Below are positions 43,727-52,400 of a stretch of 64,000 nucleotides of DNA, in pieces (the first letter of the stretch is position 1; each line of letters begins with the position of its first letter). The notes under the pieces were generated by a model. It was not told the DNA's origin. It worked only from the letters and a program-made list of their open reading frames with translations, and did not search any database. The position numbers and the translations under genes are program-made. This DNA comes from Ensifer sp. WSM1721 (lineage in GTDB: Bacteria > Pseudomonadota > Alphaproteobacteria > Rhizobiales > Rhizobiaceae): the NCBI RefSeq assembly GCF_000513895.2, contig NZ_CP165783.1, positions 1,426,001 to 1,490,000 of the forward strand, given 5' to 3'.

Positions 43727-44691
43727 GCCAAGTGGTGAGCCAAGTTCTTTCCTTTATTCGCCAGCCGATCGTCGTCGCGCTCGTTCTGATCGTGCTCCTC
43801 CTCTATCTCGGCCAGATGCTGTCGCCCGGCTTCGCGAGCGGCGGACAGATCCTGCGCCTCCTGATCGTCGCCTCGCTGCTCGGCATCGTCGCGGCCGGCC
43901 AGAACGTCGTCATCCTCGGCGGGCGCGAGGGCATCGATCTTTCGGTCGGCGGCGTCGTCTCGCTCTCGGCGATCATCGCCGGCAACGTCATGAACGGCGC
44001 CGACAGCGGTATTTTGCCGGCTATCGCTGCCTGCCTTGTGGCCGGCGCCTTCTTCGGCCTGCTGAACGGCCTCGGCGTCACGCTCTTGCGCATCCCGCCA
44101 CTCGTCATGACGCTCGGCATGCTCGGCGTATTGCAGGGCCTCCTCGTCGTCATCCGCATGGGGGTTCCTTCGGGTCAGGCCGCGCCGGCCTTGTCACGCT
44201 TCGTGACGCAGCCGCTCGCCTTCGGCATTCCCGGCATCATCTGGCTCTGGATCGCGATCGGCGTCCTTATGGCGCTGATGCTCAACCGAACCGTCTTCGG
44301 CCACCGCATCTATGCGATCGGCTCGAACGAGCATGCTGCCTACATGGCGGGTGTCCCGGTCCGGCTCGTCCGCATCGCGCTCTTCGTGCTCTCCGGCATG
44401 TTCGCCGCGATCGCCGGGCTCTGTTTGCTCGGCTATTCCGGGACGTCCTTCGCCAATGTCGGCGAACAATACATGCTGCCCTCGATCATCGCGGTCGTCT
44501 TCGGCGGCACGTCGCTTGCCGGCGGCAAGGGCGGCTATACCGGGACCATGGCCGGCGCCGTGCTGCTCGTCATCCTGCAAAGCATCCTGACGACGATCAA
44601 CATCGACGAGTCCGGACGCCAGATGGTTTTCGGGGCGACACTCCTCCTCCTCATGATGTTCTACGGGCGCGGCCGGGCGATGCGCGCATGA
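43723..44691 (+). CDS. Sugar ABC transporter permease 2 (CUT2)
   Basis: This is the second 322-residue permease of the same family. The characteristic GIDLSVGGVVSLSAIIAG loop, RIPPLVMTLGMLG helix and FGGTSLAGGKGGYTGT end are all visible. The ATG at 43723 overlaps the previous stop. Its own stop overlaps the start of the LacI regulator (ATGA). The two permeases are clearly related but not identical, which points to a heterodimer. Confidence 0.92.
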   Translation: MSQVVSQVLSFIRQPIVVALVLIVLLLYLGQMLSPGFASGGQILRLLIVASLLGIVAAGQNVVILGGREGIDLSVGGVVSLSAIIAGNVMNGADSGILPAIAACLVAGAFFGLLNGLGVTLLRIPPLVMTLGMLGVLQGLLVVIRMGVPSGQAAPALSRFVTQPLAFGIPGIIWLWIAIGVLMALMLNRTVFGHRIYAIGSNEHAAYMAGVPVRLVRIALFVLSGMFAAIAGLCLLGYSGTSFANVGEQYMLPSIIAVVFGGTSLAGGKGGYTGTMAGAVLLVILQSILTTINIDESGRQMVFGATLLLLMMFYGRGRAMRA

Positions 44692-45704
44692 GGGACCGGC
44701 CGAAGATCAAGGATATCGCCGAGAAAGCGGGGGTTTCGGCCGCGACCGTCTCGCGTGCGCTTGCCGATTCGGCGCTGGTGACGGCGGAAACGCGCCAGCG
44801 CGTCCTCGATCTGGCGCGCGAGCTCAACTACCGGCCGAATGTCAGCGCCCGGAACCTGCGCACCCGTAAATCCATGTCGGTGCTGCTCGTAGTGCGCGAC
44901 GTTGGCAACCCTTTCTATCTCGACATCCTGAAAGGCGTCGAGGCGACGGCGCGGGAAGCCGGCTATTCGGTGCTGATGGGCAATACCGAAAACGACCCGG
45001 CCCGGGAGACCGAGTATTTCAACATGCTGCGCGACGGCCATGCCGACGGCATGATCCTGATGACCGGCAAGCTGCCGCCTGCGGGCGGCCGCCTCAGCGG
45101 CTGGAGCCATTTGCCGGTGGTGGTGGCTCTGGAAATGATCGAGGGCTCCGGCCTGCCGCATGTGCAGGTGGACAATGTCGCCGCCGCCCGCGGGGCAGTC
45201 GAGCATCTGATCGCGCTCGGGCATCGGCGGATCGCCCATATCTCGGGCCCGGTTCCCGAGCCGATGAGCCTCTGCCGCCGGGAAGGCTACCGCCTGGCGA
45301 TGCGCGAGGCGGGTCTCGCGATCCCTGACGGATACGAGGTCCGCGGCGACTTCCTGCTCGAAAGCGGTGAGCAATGCTGCCGCTCGCTCTTCGTGCTCGC
45401 CGAACCGCCGACGGCGCTTTTCGTCGCCAATGACGAAATGGCCTTCGGCGCTGTCCATGAGTTGAGACGGATGGGGCGCGATGTGCCGGGCGACGTGTCG
45501 ATCGTCGGCTTCGACGATCTCTATCTGAGCAAGGCCTTCTATCCGGCGCTGACGACCGTCAGCCAGCCGCGGGCCGAGATTGGCCGCAAGGCCATGGCGC
45601 TGCTTCTCGGCATTCTGTCGGGCGGCAGTACTCATGTGACGGAGCCGCTCGTGCTGCCGACCGTTCTGAATATCCGGGGCAGCACGGCGCCGCCTCGATC
45701 CTGA
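44688..45704 (+). CDS. LacI family transcriptional regulator
   Basis: This 338-residue regulator has a LacI-type DNA-binding head (IKDIAEKAGVSAATVSRAL, residues 7-25), the hinge NVSARNLRTRKS, and a sugar-binding periplasmic-like core. It is the last gene of the CUT2 transporter operon and overlaps it by four bases, so it is likely to sense the transported sugar or its metabolite and act on the palindrome before the first gene. The ligand cannot be inferred from sequence alone. Confidence 0.93.
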   Translation: MRDRPKIKDIAEKAGVSAATVSRALADSALVTAETRQRVLDLARELNYRPNVSARNLRTRKSMSVLLVVRDVGNPFYLDILKGVEATAREAGYSVLMGNTENDPARETEYFNMLRDGHADGMILMTGKLPPAGGRLSGWSHLPVVVALEMIEGSGLPHVQVDNVAAARGAVEHLIALGHRRIAHISGPVPEPMSLCRREGYRLAMREAGLAIPDGYEVRGDFLLESGEQCCRSLFVLAEPPTALFVANDEMAFGAVHELRRMGRDVPGDVSIVGFDDLYLSKAFYPALTTVSQPRAEIGRKAMALLLGILSGGSTHVTEPLVLPTVLNIRGSTAPPRS

Positions 45705-45744
45705 AACTGTGAAGGGATTCCGGCAGGGGAGGCCGGTGCCCATC

Positions 45745-45792
45745 GATCACGATGATTTTAGGTCGGATCGACCTAAAATCATGAACGTGATC
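45745..45792. repeat. Long hairpin intergenic repeat
   Basis: The inner arms of 14 bases (ATGATTTTAGGTCG) pair perfectly with 45769-45782 across a three-base loop. Outer arms GATCACG/CGTGATC extend the stem with a three-base bulge. This form of palindrome is frequent between genes in rhizobia. It follows the LacI regulator and may end its transcript. Confidence 0.65.
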
Positions 45793-45866
45793 CCAATAAG
45801 TGTAGCGCGGGATGCGGGCGGAAAACCGCGCACACTTTTCCTCATCCCGCGCTAGGAGGAGAGCAA

Positions 45867-47111
45867 ATGCCTATGCTACCGAAACGGACCTTGCGCGTCG
45901 GCTTCGTCGGAACCGGCTTCATCGCGCATTTTCATCTGAAATCGCTGGTCGGCGTGCGCAACGTCGAGGTGACCGGCGTCTACAGCCGCAAGGCAGAAAA
46001 CCGTGCGCGCTTCGTCGGTGAAGTCCAGGCGCTCGATCTCGGCAATTGCCGCGCGCATGAGAGCCTCGAATCGCTCGTTTCCGCAGGCGATGTCGATGCC
46101 GTCTGGATTCTCTCGCCGAATTATACGCGGCTCGAGGTGATGCGCGCCCTGCACAAGGAGATCAAGGCGGGGCGGAGCAAGGTCTTCGCCGTTGCCTGCG
46201 AAAAGCCGCTCGCTCGCACCGTCGCGGAAGCGCGAGAAATGCTGCATCTCGCTGAGGACGCCGGTCTCAACCACGGCTATTTGGAAAACCAGGTCTTCTC
46301 GACGCCGGTCTCGCGCGGCAAGGAAATCATCTGGCGCCGGGCCGCTGCTGCGACCGGCAGGCCCTATCTCGCGCGTGCGGCTGAGGAACATTCGGGCCCG
46401 CACGAGCCCTGGTTCTGGCAGGGCGACAAGCAGGGCGGCGGGGTACTTTCCGACATGATGTGCCACAGCGTCGAGGTGGCGCGCCACCTCCTGACCGCCC
46501 CCGGCGCGCCGCGCAATTCTCTTAAGGTCAAGTCGGTGAACGGCACCGTCGCCAACCTGAAATGGACTCGGCCCGGCTATGCCGATCAATTGCACAAACG
46601 TTTCGGAAGCGAGGTGGACTATCGCAAGCGCCCGGCGGAGGATTTCGCCCGGGCGACGGTGACGCTCGAGGATGAGGACGGCCAGGAACTGATAATCGAG
46701 GCGACGACCTCCTGGGCCTATGTCGGTGCCGGCTTACGCATCCAGCTCGAGCTCCTCGGGCCGGAATATGCGCTCGAATACAATTCGCTCGGCACTGGCC
46801 TGAAGATCTTCCTGTCGCGCGCGGTGGAAGGGTCCGAGGGCGAGGATCTCGTCGAAAAGCAGAATGCCGAGCAGGGGCTGATGCCGGTGCTCGAGGACGA
46901 GGCCGGCGTTTATGGCTATACGGACGAAAACCGCCACATGGTCGAATGCTTCCGCAAGGGAATAAAGCCGCTCGAGACCTTCGAGGACGGTCTTGCCGTG
47001 GTCGAGATCCTGATGGGACTTTACCGTTCGTCCGAGATCGGCGCGACGCTCCATTTCCCGGCGCCGGAGCTGGAGAACTACGTTCCGGTCGTGGCGCGCG
47101 TGGGGGCGTGA
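45867..47111 (+). CDS. Gfo/Idh/MocA family oxidoreductase
   Basis: This 414-residue NAD(P)-dependent sugar or polyol dehydrogenase has an N-terminal Rossmann motif VGFVGTGFIAHFHL, the catalytic lysine region CEKPLARTVAEARE and a C-terminal substrate domain. The region GYLENQVF and the HSGPHEPWFW loop are characteristic of sub-branches acting on inositol or sugar acids, but the exact substrate is unknown. A very good ribosome site (TAGGAGGAGAGC) precedes the ATG. Proximity to the CUT2 transporter suggests that both serve the same carbon source. Confidence 0.88.
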   Translation: MPMLPKRTLRVGFVGTGFIAHFHLKSLVGVRNVEVTGVYSRKAENRARFVGEVQALDLGNCRAHESLESLVSAGDVDAVWILSPNYTRLEVMRALHKEIKAGRSKVFAVACEKPLARTVAEAREMLHLAEDAGLNHGYLENQVFSTPVSRGKEIIWRRAAAATGRPYLARAAEEHSGPHEPWFWQGDKQGGGVLSDMMCHSVEVARHLLTAPGAPRNSLKVKSVNGTVANLKWTRPGYADQLHKRFGSEVDYRKRPAEDFARATVTLEDEDGQELIIEATTSWAYVGAGLRIQLELLGPEYALEYNSLGTGLKIFLSRAVEGSEGEDLVEKQNAEQGLMPVLEDEAGVYGYTDENRHMVECFRKGIKPLETFEDGLAVVEILMGLYRSSEIGATLHFPAPELENYVPVVARVGA

Positions 47112-47118
47112 GGCCATA

Positions 47119-47141
47119 ATTAGTTGACTCAGTCCACTAAT
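47119..47141. promoter_or_regulatory. MarR-type operator before the MarR-GNAT gene
   Basis: ATTAGTTGACT and AGTCCACTAAT form an 11-base-arm inverted repeat around a single C with one mismatch. It overlaps a TTGACT that could be a -35 box and lies about 36 bases before the MarR-GNAT start. Autoregulation by the MarR half is the obvious reading. Confidence 0.6.
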
Positions 47142-47176
47142 AGAGCGAAGATCATCCGACTGGGAGGACGTCGGAA

Positions 47177-48115
47177 ATGCAGGTCGATCGGAGCGCGCTT
47201 ATCGGCGAAATCAGGCGTTTCAACCGCTTCTATACGCGTACGATCGGCCTTCTCGACGAGACGCTGACCGAGAGCGCCTTTACGCTGACCGAGGCGCGCG
47301 TTCTCTTCGAACTTGGCCATCGAGACGGCCCGGCAGCAGCGGAAATCGCCGCGGAACTGCGTCTCGACCCGGCCTATCTCGCGCGCATCCTGCGCAAGTT
47401 TGCCGCCGACGGGCTGACCGAGGCGCATGCCGACGGTGCCGATCGTAGGCGCCGGATACTGTCGCTGACGAACAAGGGCAGGGCGGCGCTTGCAGAACTC
47501 CAGGCGGCAGCCGAAAGGGATATAGCGCGGCTTGTCCGCAATCTTTCCGACGAGAAGCTCCGCGAACTCGAAGGTGCGCTCGGCAAGACGATGGAATTGC
47601 TGCGTGGATCTCCCGCAGAGGGACGGACGATATCGCTGCGTTCCCACCGTATCGGCGATATCGGCTGGGTCGTTCAGCGCCAGGCTGTGCTCTATGCCGA
47701 GGAATATGGCTGGGACAACACTTATGAGGCCCTGGCGGCGGAGATCGGCGCTGCCTTCATTCGCAATTTTCGTGAGGGCCGCGACTTCTGCTGGATTGCC
47801 GAGCTTGACGGAGCGCCGGTCGGCGCAGTCTTCCTCGTTCATGAGAACGACGAGACCGCAAGGTTGCGTCTGCTTCATGTCGAGCGTGCCGCGCGCGGCC
47901 TTGGCATCGGCAAGCGGCTTGTCGACGCCTGCATCGAACAGGCGCGCGCCTCAGGATATCGGTGCGTGGTGCTTTGGACGAACGATGTCCTCGCTTCGGC
48001 GCGGGCCATCTATGAGCGCGCCGGATTCCGGCTCGTCGGCGAGGAGAGGCACCTGAGCTTCGGCAAGCATCTGGTCGGCCAGACTTGGGAACTGGCGCTC
48101 ACGGGGACGAAGTGA
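47177..48115 (+). CDS. MarR-type regulator fused to GNAT acetyltransferase
   Basis: This 312-residue fusion has a MarR winged helix in residues 1-145 (FTLTEARVLFELGH and DGADRRRRILSLT wing). A GNAT acetyltransferase follows in residues 155-312, with the acetyl-CoA loop RGLGIGKRLVD and the later YERAGFRLVGEE. Such fusions are common in proteobacteria, and their substrate is mostly unproven. A palindrome just upstream suits autoregulation. It is encoded after the Gfo/Idh/MocA gene and before the SDR gene, all on the plus strand, but the palindrome suggests it has its own promoter. Confidence 0.9.
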   Translation: MQVDRSALIGEIRRFNRFYTRTIGLLDETLTESAFTLTEARVLFELGHRDGPAAAEIAAELRLDPAYLARILRKFAADGLTEAHADGADRRRRILSLTNKGRAALAELQAAAERDIARLVRNLSDEKLRELEGALGKTMELLRGSPAEGRTISLRSHRIGDIGWVVQRQAVLYAEEYGWDNTYEALAAEIGAAFIRNFREGRDFCWIAELDGAPVGAVFLVHENDETARLRLLHVERAARGLGIGKRLVDACIEQARASGYRCVVLWTNDVLASARAIYERAGFRLVGEERHLSFGKHLVGQTWELALTGTK

Positions 48116-48164
48116 AAATTCAACGGCGGGAGGATGAGATGAGTGGAGAGAGTGGAGCGCGGCC

Positions 48165-48932
48165 ATGCTGATCCGCGACAAGGTGTTTCTGGTGACCGGC
48201 GGCGGCTCCGGGCTGGGGGCGGCCGTCGCCCGGATGTTCGTCGCCCAAGAGGCCAATGTCGTCATCGCCGACATCAATGCGGAGGCGGGCTCGGCGATTG
48301 CGGCAGAGCTTGGAACGTGCGTCCGCTTCGTCAGGACGGATGTCACGAGCGAAGCGGACGGTGCCGCTGCCGTCGACGCGGCGGTCGAGAGTTTCGGCCG
48401 GCTCGACGGGCTCATGAACTGCGCCGGCATCGCGCCCGGCGAGAAGGTACTCGGCCGCGACGGGCCGCATCGTCTCGAAAGCTTCTCGAAGGCGATCGCC
48501 ATCAACCTGATCGGCACCTTCAACATGATCCGGCTCTCCGCCGCGGCGATCGCGAGGCAAGAGGCGGATGCCGAGGGCAGCCGCGGCGTGATCGTCAACA
48601 CCGCCTCGATCGCCGCCTTCGACGGACAGATCGGCCAAGCGGCCTATGCGGCATCGAAAGGCGGCGTCGTCGCAATGACGCTGCCGATCGCGCGCGAGCT
48701 CGCCCGCCACGGCATTCGCGTCGTGTCGATCGCGCCCGGCATCTTCGAAACGCCGATGATGGCCGGCATGCCGCAGGAGGTGCAGGATTCGCTCGGCAAG
48801 AGCGTGCCCTTCCCGCCGCGCCTCGGCCGTCCGGCGGAATATGCCGCGCTCGTCAAGCACATCTGCGAGAACGACATGCTGAACGGCGAGATCATTCGCC
48901 TCGACGGTGCCCTGCGAATGGGCGCGCGATAG
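48165..48932 (+). CDS. Short-chain dehydrogenase (3-hydroxyacyl-CoA/HSD10-like)
   Basis: This 255-residue NAD(P)-dependent SDR has the cofactor motif TGGGSGLG (residues 10-17) and NNAG-like MNCAGIA. The catalytic Ser-Tyr-Lys set is in NTASIAAF and AAYAASKGG. The closest class is the 3-hydroxy-2-methylbutyryl-CoA dehydrogenase / 17-beta-HSD10 type, as shown by the length and the [15 protein letters not shown] end, but the substrate is not proved. GTGGAGCG precedes the ATG. It lies 49 bases after the MarR-GNAT gene, so they may be co-transcribed. Confidence 0.88.
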   Translation: MLIRDKVFLVTGGGSGLGAAVARMFVAQEANVVIADINAEAGSAIAAELGTCVRFVRTDVTSEADGAAAVDAAVESFGRLDGLMNCAGIAPGEKVLGRDGPHRLESFSKAIAINLIGTFNMIRLSAAAIARQEADAEGSRGVIVNTASIAAFDGQIGQAAYAASKGGVVAMTLPIARELARHGIRVVSIAPGIFETPMMAGMPQEVQDSLGKSVPFPPRLGRPAEYAALVKHICENDMLNGEIIRLDGALRMGAR

Positions 48933-49034
48933 GCGCGTCCACGAGAGCGGGATGTGCAAGCCCCACGCCTCGATCGCTTCTGCGGTCTTCGCACGCGGCG
49001 CTTGCACCGGCTCCAGCGAACTCGTCTCTGTCGG

Positions 49035-49139
49035 CCTACAGCGCCGTGCGTCTTTTCAGACGCACAAAGGACGCTGTAGCACTTTGAATTGCTGCATGTT
49101 TTTGTCCTTAAATCGGGTACGATTTAAGGAAACATGCAG
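49035..49139 (+). repeat. Mosaic palindromic repeat, complete copy
   Basis: Two hairpin modules are present. The first is CTACAGCG...CGCTGTAG enclosing GTGCGTC/GACGCAC (49036-49079). The second is CTGCATGTTT...AAACATGCAG enclosing CCTTAAATCG/CGATTTAAGG (49092-49139). Other copies in this window keep one or both modules. This complete form matches what is known of rhizobial intergenic mosaic elements. It occupies part of the 470-bp gap before the giant repeat-protein gene; the remainder of that gap shows nothing clear. Confidence 0.75.
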
Positions 49140-49401
49140 TAGGCGCCAAGAAACTAGGGCCGTGCGGGCGCAGCCTCCGGTAGTAGCTGCAGCGTCGTGA
49201 AACTCAGGCTCGGGCAAGCCATGACCTTTAAAGCTCCAATTCCGTCCGATGGAGCTCCAATGGTCGATGCTGGTTCCAGCTTCCGGCCGGAGCAATGATG
49301 CCAGCAGCATGCTCAATGGCGTTGGAGCTGTCATAAGCACAGTTGCATCGCCCTTTCGTGCACTGGTGGCTCAACAAGCGTGCTGCGAAAGGCTTGCAGT
49401 T

Positions 49402-52400
49402 ATGACCGTTTCTTCCCTGAGCCCCAATCAGATCAGGTCTCTTCCGAGCACAGCGATCGCTGCCTGGAGCGCGGACGACGTCGCGGGGTTGACCCCGGCA
49501 CAGGTCAGTGCGCTCTCCTCTTCTCAGATTGCCGCCCTGAAAACCGACGGCGTCGCCAGACTGTCGGGCGCGCAGGTAAACGCGATACTGCCGAAGGCCA
49601 TTATCGGCCTGACTCTGGACCAACTGGCGGCCCTGACGACAGACAGAATCGCAAGCCTCGCCACGCCTCAGGTTGCCGCGCTCAGCACCACACAGATCAC
49701 GGCCCTGACGACGGCCCAGGCGGAGGCTCTGACGTCCTCTCAGGTTGGAAGCCTAAGCGCCGCGCAAATTGCGGCGCTTAGCACCGAAGACCTTGCGACC
49801 TTTTCGACGGCCGATATCGCAGCGATCAGCCCGGCGGCTACACGCGGGCTGTCCCTGGAAAAAATGGCCGGACTCACACTGGAGCAGATCGGCGCTCTGA
49901 CGCCGGCCCAGATTGCGGCGTTGAAGCCCGACCAGATCGCCGCTTTGAACCCTTCGCAGGTCGGCGCCTTAAATGCAGCGCAGATCCGCGCCTTGAGCGC
50001 GATCCAGGTTGCTGCTCTGACGACCACCAGTATCACCGCACTCTCCACCGAACAAGTTGCCGCCCTGAACACGAAAGCGGTTCCGGGCCTGACCGCCACC
50101 CAGATCGCTGCCCTGACGCCTAGCCAAATAGACGCCTTCTCCCCCGCACAAATTGGAGCCCTGACCGCGACGCAGGTCGCGGCGCTCAGCAGCGAAGATC
50201 TCGCGACCTTCTCGACTGCGGATATCGCGGCGATCAACACGAAAGCGATGCCAGGATTGTCCGCCGCCAGCACTGCTGCTCTCACGCCGGAGCAGATTTC
50301 CGCCTTGACGCCCGTCCAGATCGCCGCACTCAAGGCTAACCAGATCGGGGCTCTGACTCCGACGCAAGCAGGTGCGTTGACGACGGCGCAGATCCGCACC
50401 CTGAGTTCGATCCAGATCGGTGCCCTGACGACCGGCAGTATTGCGGCTCTCTCGGCAGAGCAGATTGCCGCCTTGAACACGAAGGCGATCGTGGGTCTGA
50501 CACCAACACAGATCGCAGGCTTCAGCACGGCCCAGGCGGAGGCCTTGACCACCTCTCAGGTCGCACGCCTGAGCGCGGCGCAGGTCGCGGCGCTCAGTTC
50601 CGACAATCTGGCAGCCTTCTCGTCCGATGATATTGCGGCGATCAGCCCGACCGCAATTTCCGGACTGTCCGGTGAGGATGTTGCCGCGCTCACCTTGGAG
50701 CAGGTTTCCGCCTTGACTCCGGGTCAGATTGCAGCGCTGAAGAGCAACCAGATCGCAGCTTTGACCCCGACACAGATCGACGTCTTGTCGGCGGCGCAGA
50801 TCCGCGCCCTGAGCGCGACGCAGCTTGCTGCTCTGCCGATCGACAGGATTGCCACACTCTCGAGCGACCAGATTGCTGCCCTCAACACCAGGGCGGTCGC
50901 CGGTCTAACGCCAGCGCAGATTGCGGCCTTGACCACCACTCAGACCGAGGCTTTGACCGCCGGTCAGATTGCGAATCTCGGCTCGAAGCAGGTCGCGGCG
51001 CTAAGCGCCGCAGCCTTAGAGACCTTTTCAGCGGCCGAGATCGCGGCGATCGGCGCGACGGCAATCTCGGGGCTGGGCCCGGAGACGCTTGCCACCCTCG
51101 CCCCGGAGCAGATCGCGGCCCTGACGCCGGCTCAAATCGCGGGCCTGAAGCCGAACCAGATCGGTGCTCTTGCCCCGTTTCAGATCGGGGCCTTGACGAC
51201 GGCGCAGGTCGGTGTCTTGAGCGCGGCTCAGGTTGCCGCTCTGACGGCCGACCAGATTGCGGCATTTTCGACCGACCAGATCGCCGCCCTGAGCGCGAAG
51301 GCCGTCGCCGGCCTGACTCCAACCCAGGTCGCAGCTTTGACCCCCGGCCAAGTAGACGCCTTCTCGGTCGCGCAAATCGGGGCTCTGGGCCTGGCGCAGG
51401 TGGCAGCGCTCACCTCGGAGCAGCTCGCGGCTTTTTCGGCAAACGAGATCGCGGCGATGGGGGTGAAGGCGATACCGGGACTGTCGAACGAAAATATTGC
51501 CGCACTCACACCAGACCAGGTCTCCGCTCTTACGTCGGGGCAGATCGCGGCATTGAAAGCCAGTCAGGTCGGGGCGCTCACGCCCGCGCAGGTCGACGCC
51601 TGGACGGCGACGCAGATCCGCGCCTTGAGCGCTGTACAGGTAGCCGCTCTGACGACCGACAGCGTTGCGGCACTCTCCAGCGAACAGATCGCCGCCTTGA
51701 ACACGAAGGCGGTCGGGGGTCTTACTGCCGCTCAGATCGCGGCCCTGACGGCTGTCCAGTTGGAGGCCTTGACCGCCTCTCAGGTGGCAGGGCTCGGTTC
51801 GGGACAAGTCGCGGCGCTTAGCGCCGAAGACTTGGCTAGCTTCTCGATCGATGAGATCGCGGCGCTCACCGCAACAGCAATTTCCGGACTCTCCGCCGAA
51901 ATTATTGCTGCACTTAGCTTGGAGCAGGTCTCTGCCCTGAAGCCGGTCCAAATCGCCGGACTGAAGGCCAGCCAGATCGCGGCCTTGACGCCCGCTCAGG
52001 TCGCGGCGCTGACGACTGCGCAGATCGGCGCCTTGACTGCTCTCCAAGTTGCCGCTCTGACGCCTGACAGTGTTGCGGCACTCTCTACCGCCCAGATCGC
52101 CGCCCTCAACACGAAGACGGTCCCGGGCTTGACCGCCGGCCAGATCGCAGCCTTGAACCCCAGTCAGGTTGACACCCTCTCCAGCGCGCAAATCGGTGCG
52201 CTCACCTCGACCCAGATCGCGGCGCTTACCACCGCACATCTGGCGACGTTCTCGACGGCTGACGTCGCCGCGATCAGCGCGGCCGCAATTTCGGGGCTCT
52301 CCAACGAAAATGTTGCCGCACTCACGATCGAGCAGGTTTCCGCCCTGACGCCGGCTCAGATCACGGGCCTGAAGCCCGCTCAAATCGCTGCCCTCACCCC

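Noticed and set aside
44661..45743. 360-residue minus-strand frame over the LacI regulator
   Set aside because: The LacI head and core are clear on the plus strand, and the ATGA overlap with the permease supports that gene.
49249..49401. Earlier ATG for the octad-repeat protein
   Set aside because: There is no ribosome site, and the extra 51 residues show no repeat or signal peptide. ATG 49402 has AAAGGC in place.
51028..52383. 451-residue and other long minus-strand frames inside the octad-repeat gene
   Set aside because: They are mirror images of the repeat and share its 408-bp period. The plus strand gives one unbroken frame of 1413 residues with a sensible octad consensus.
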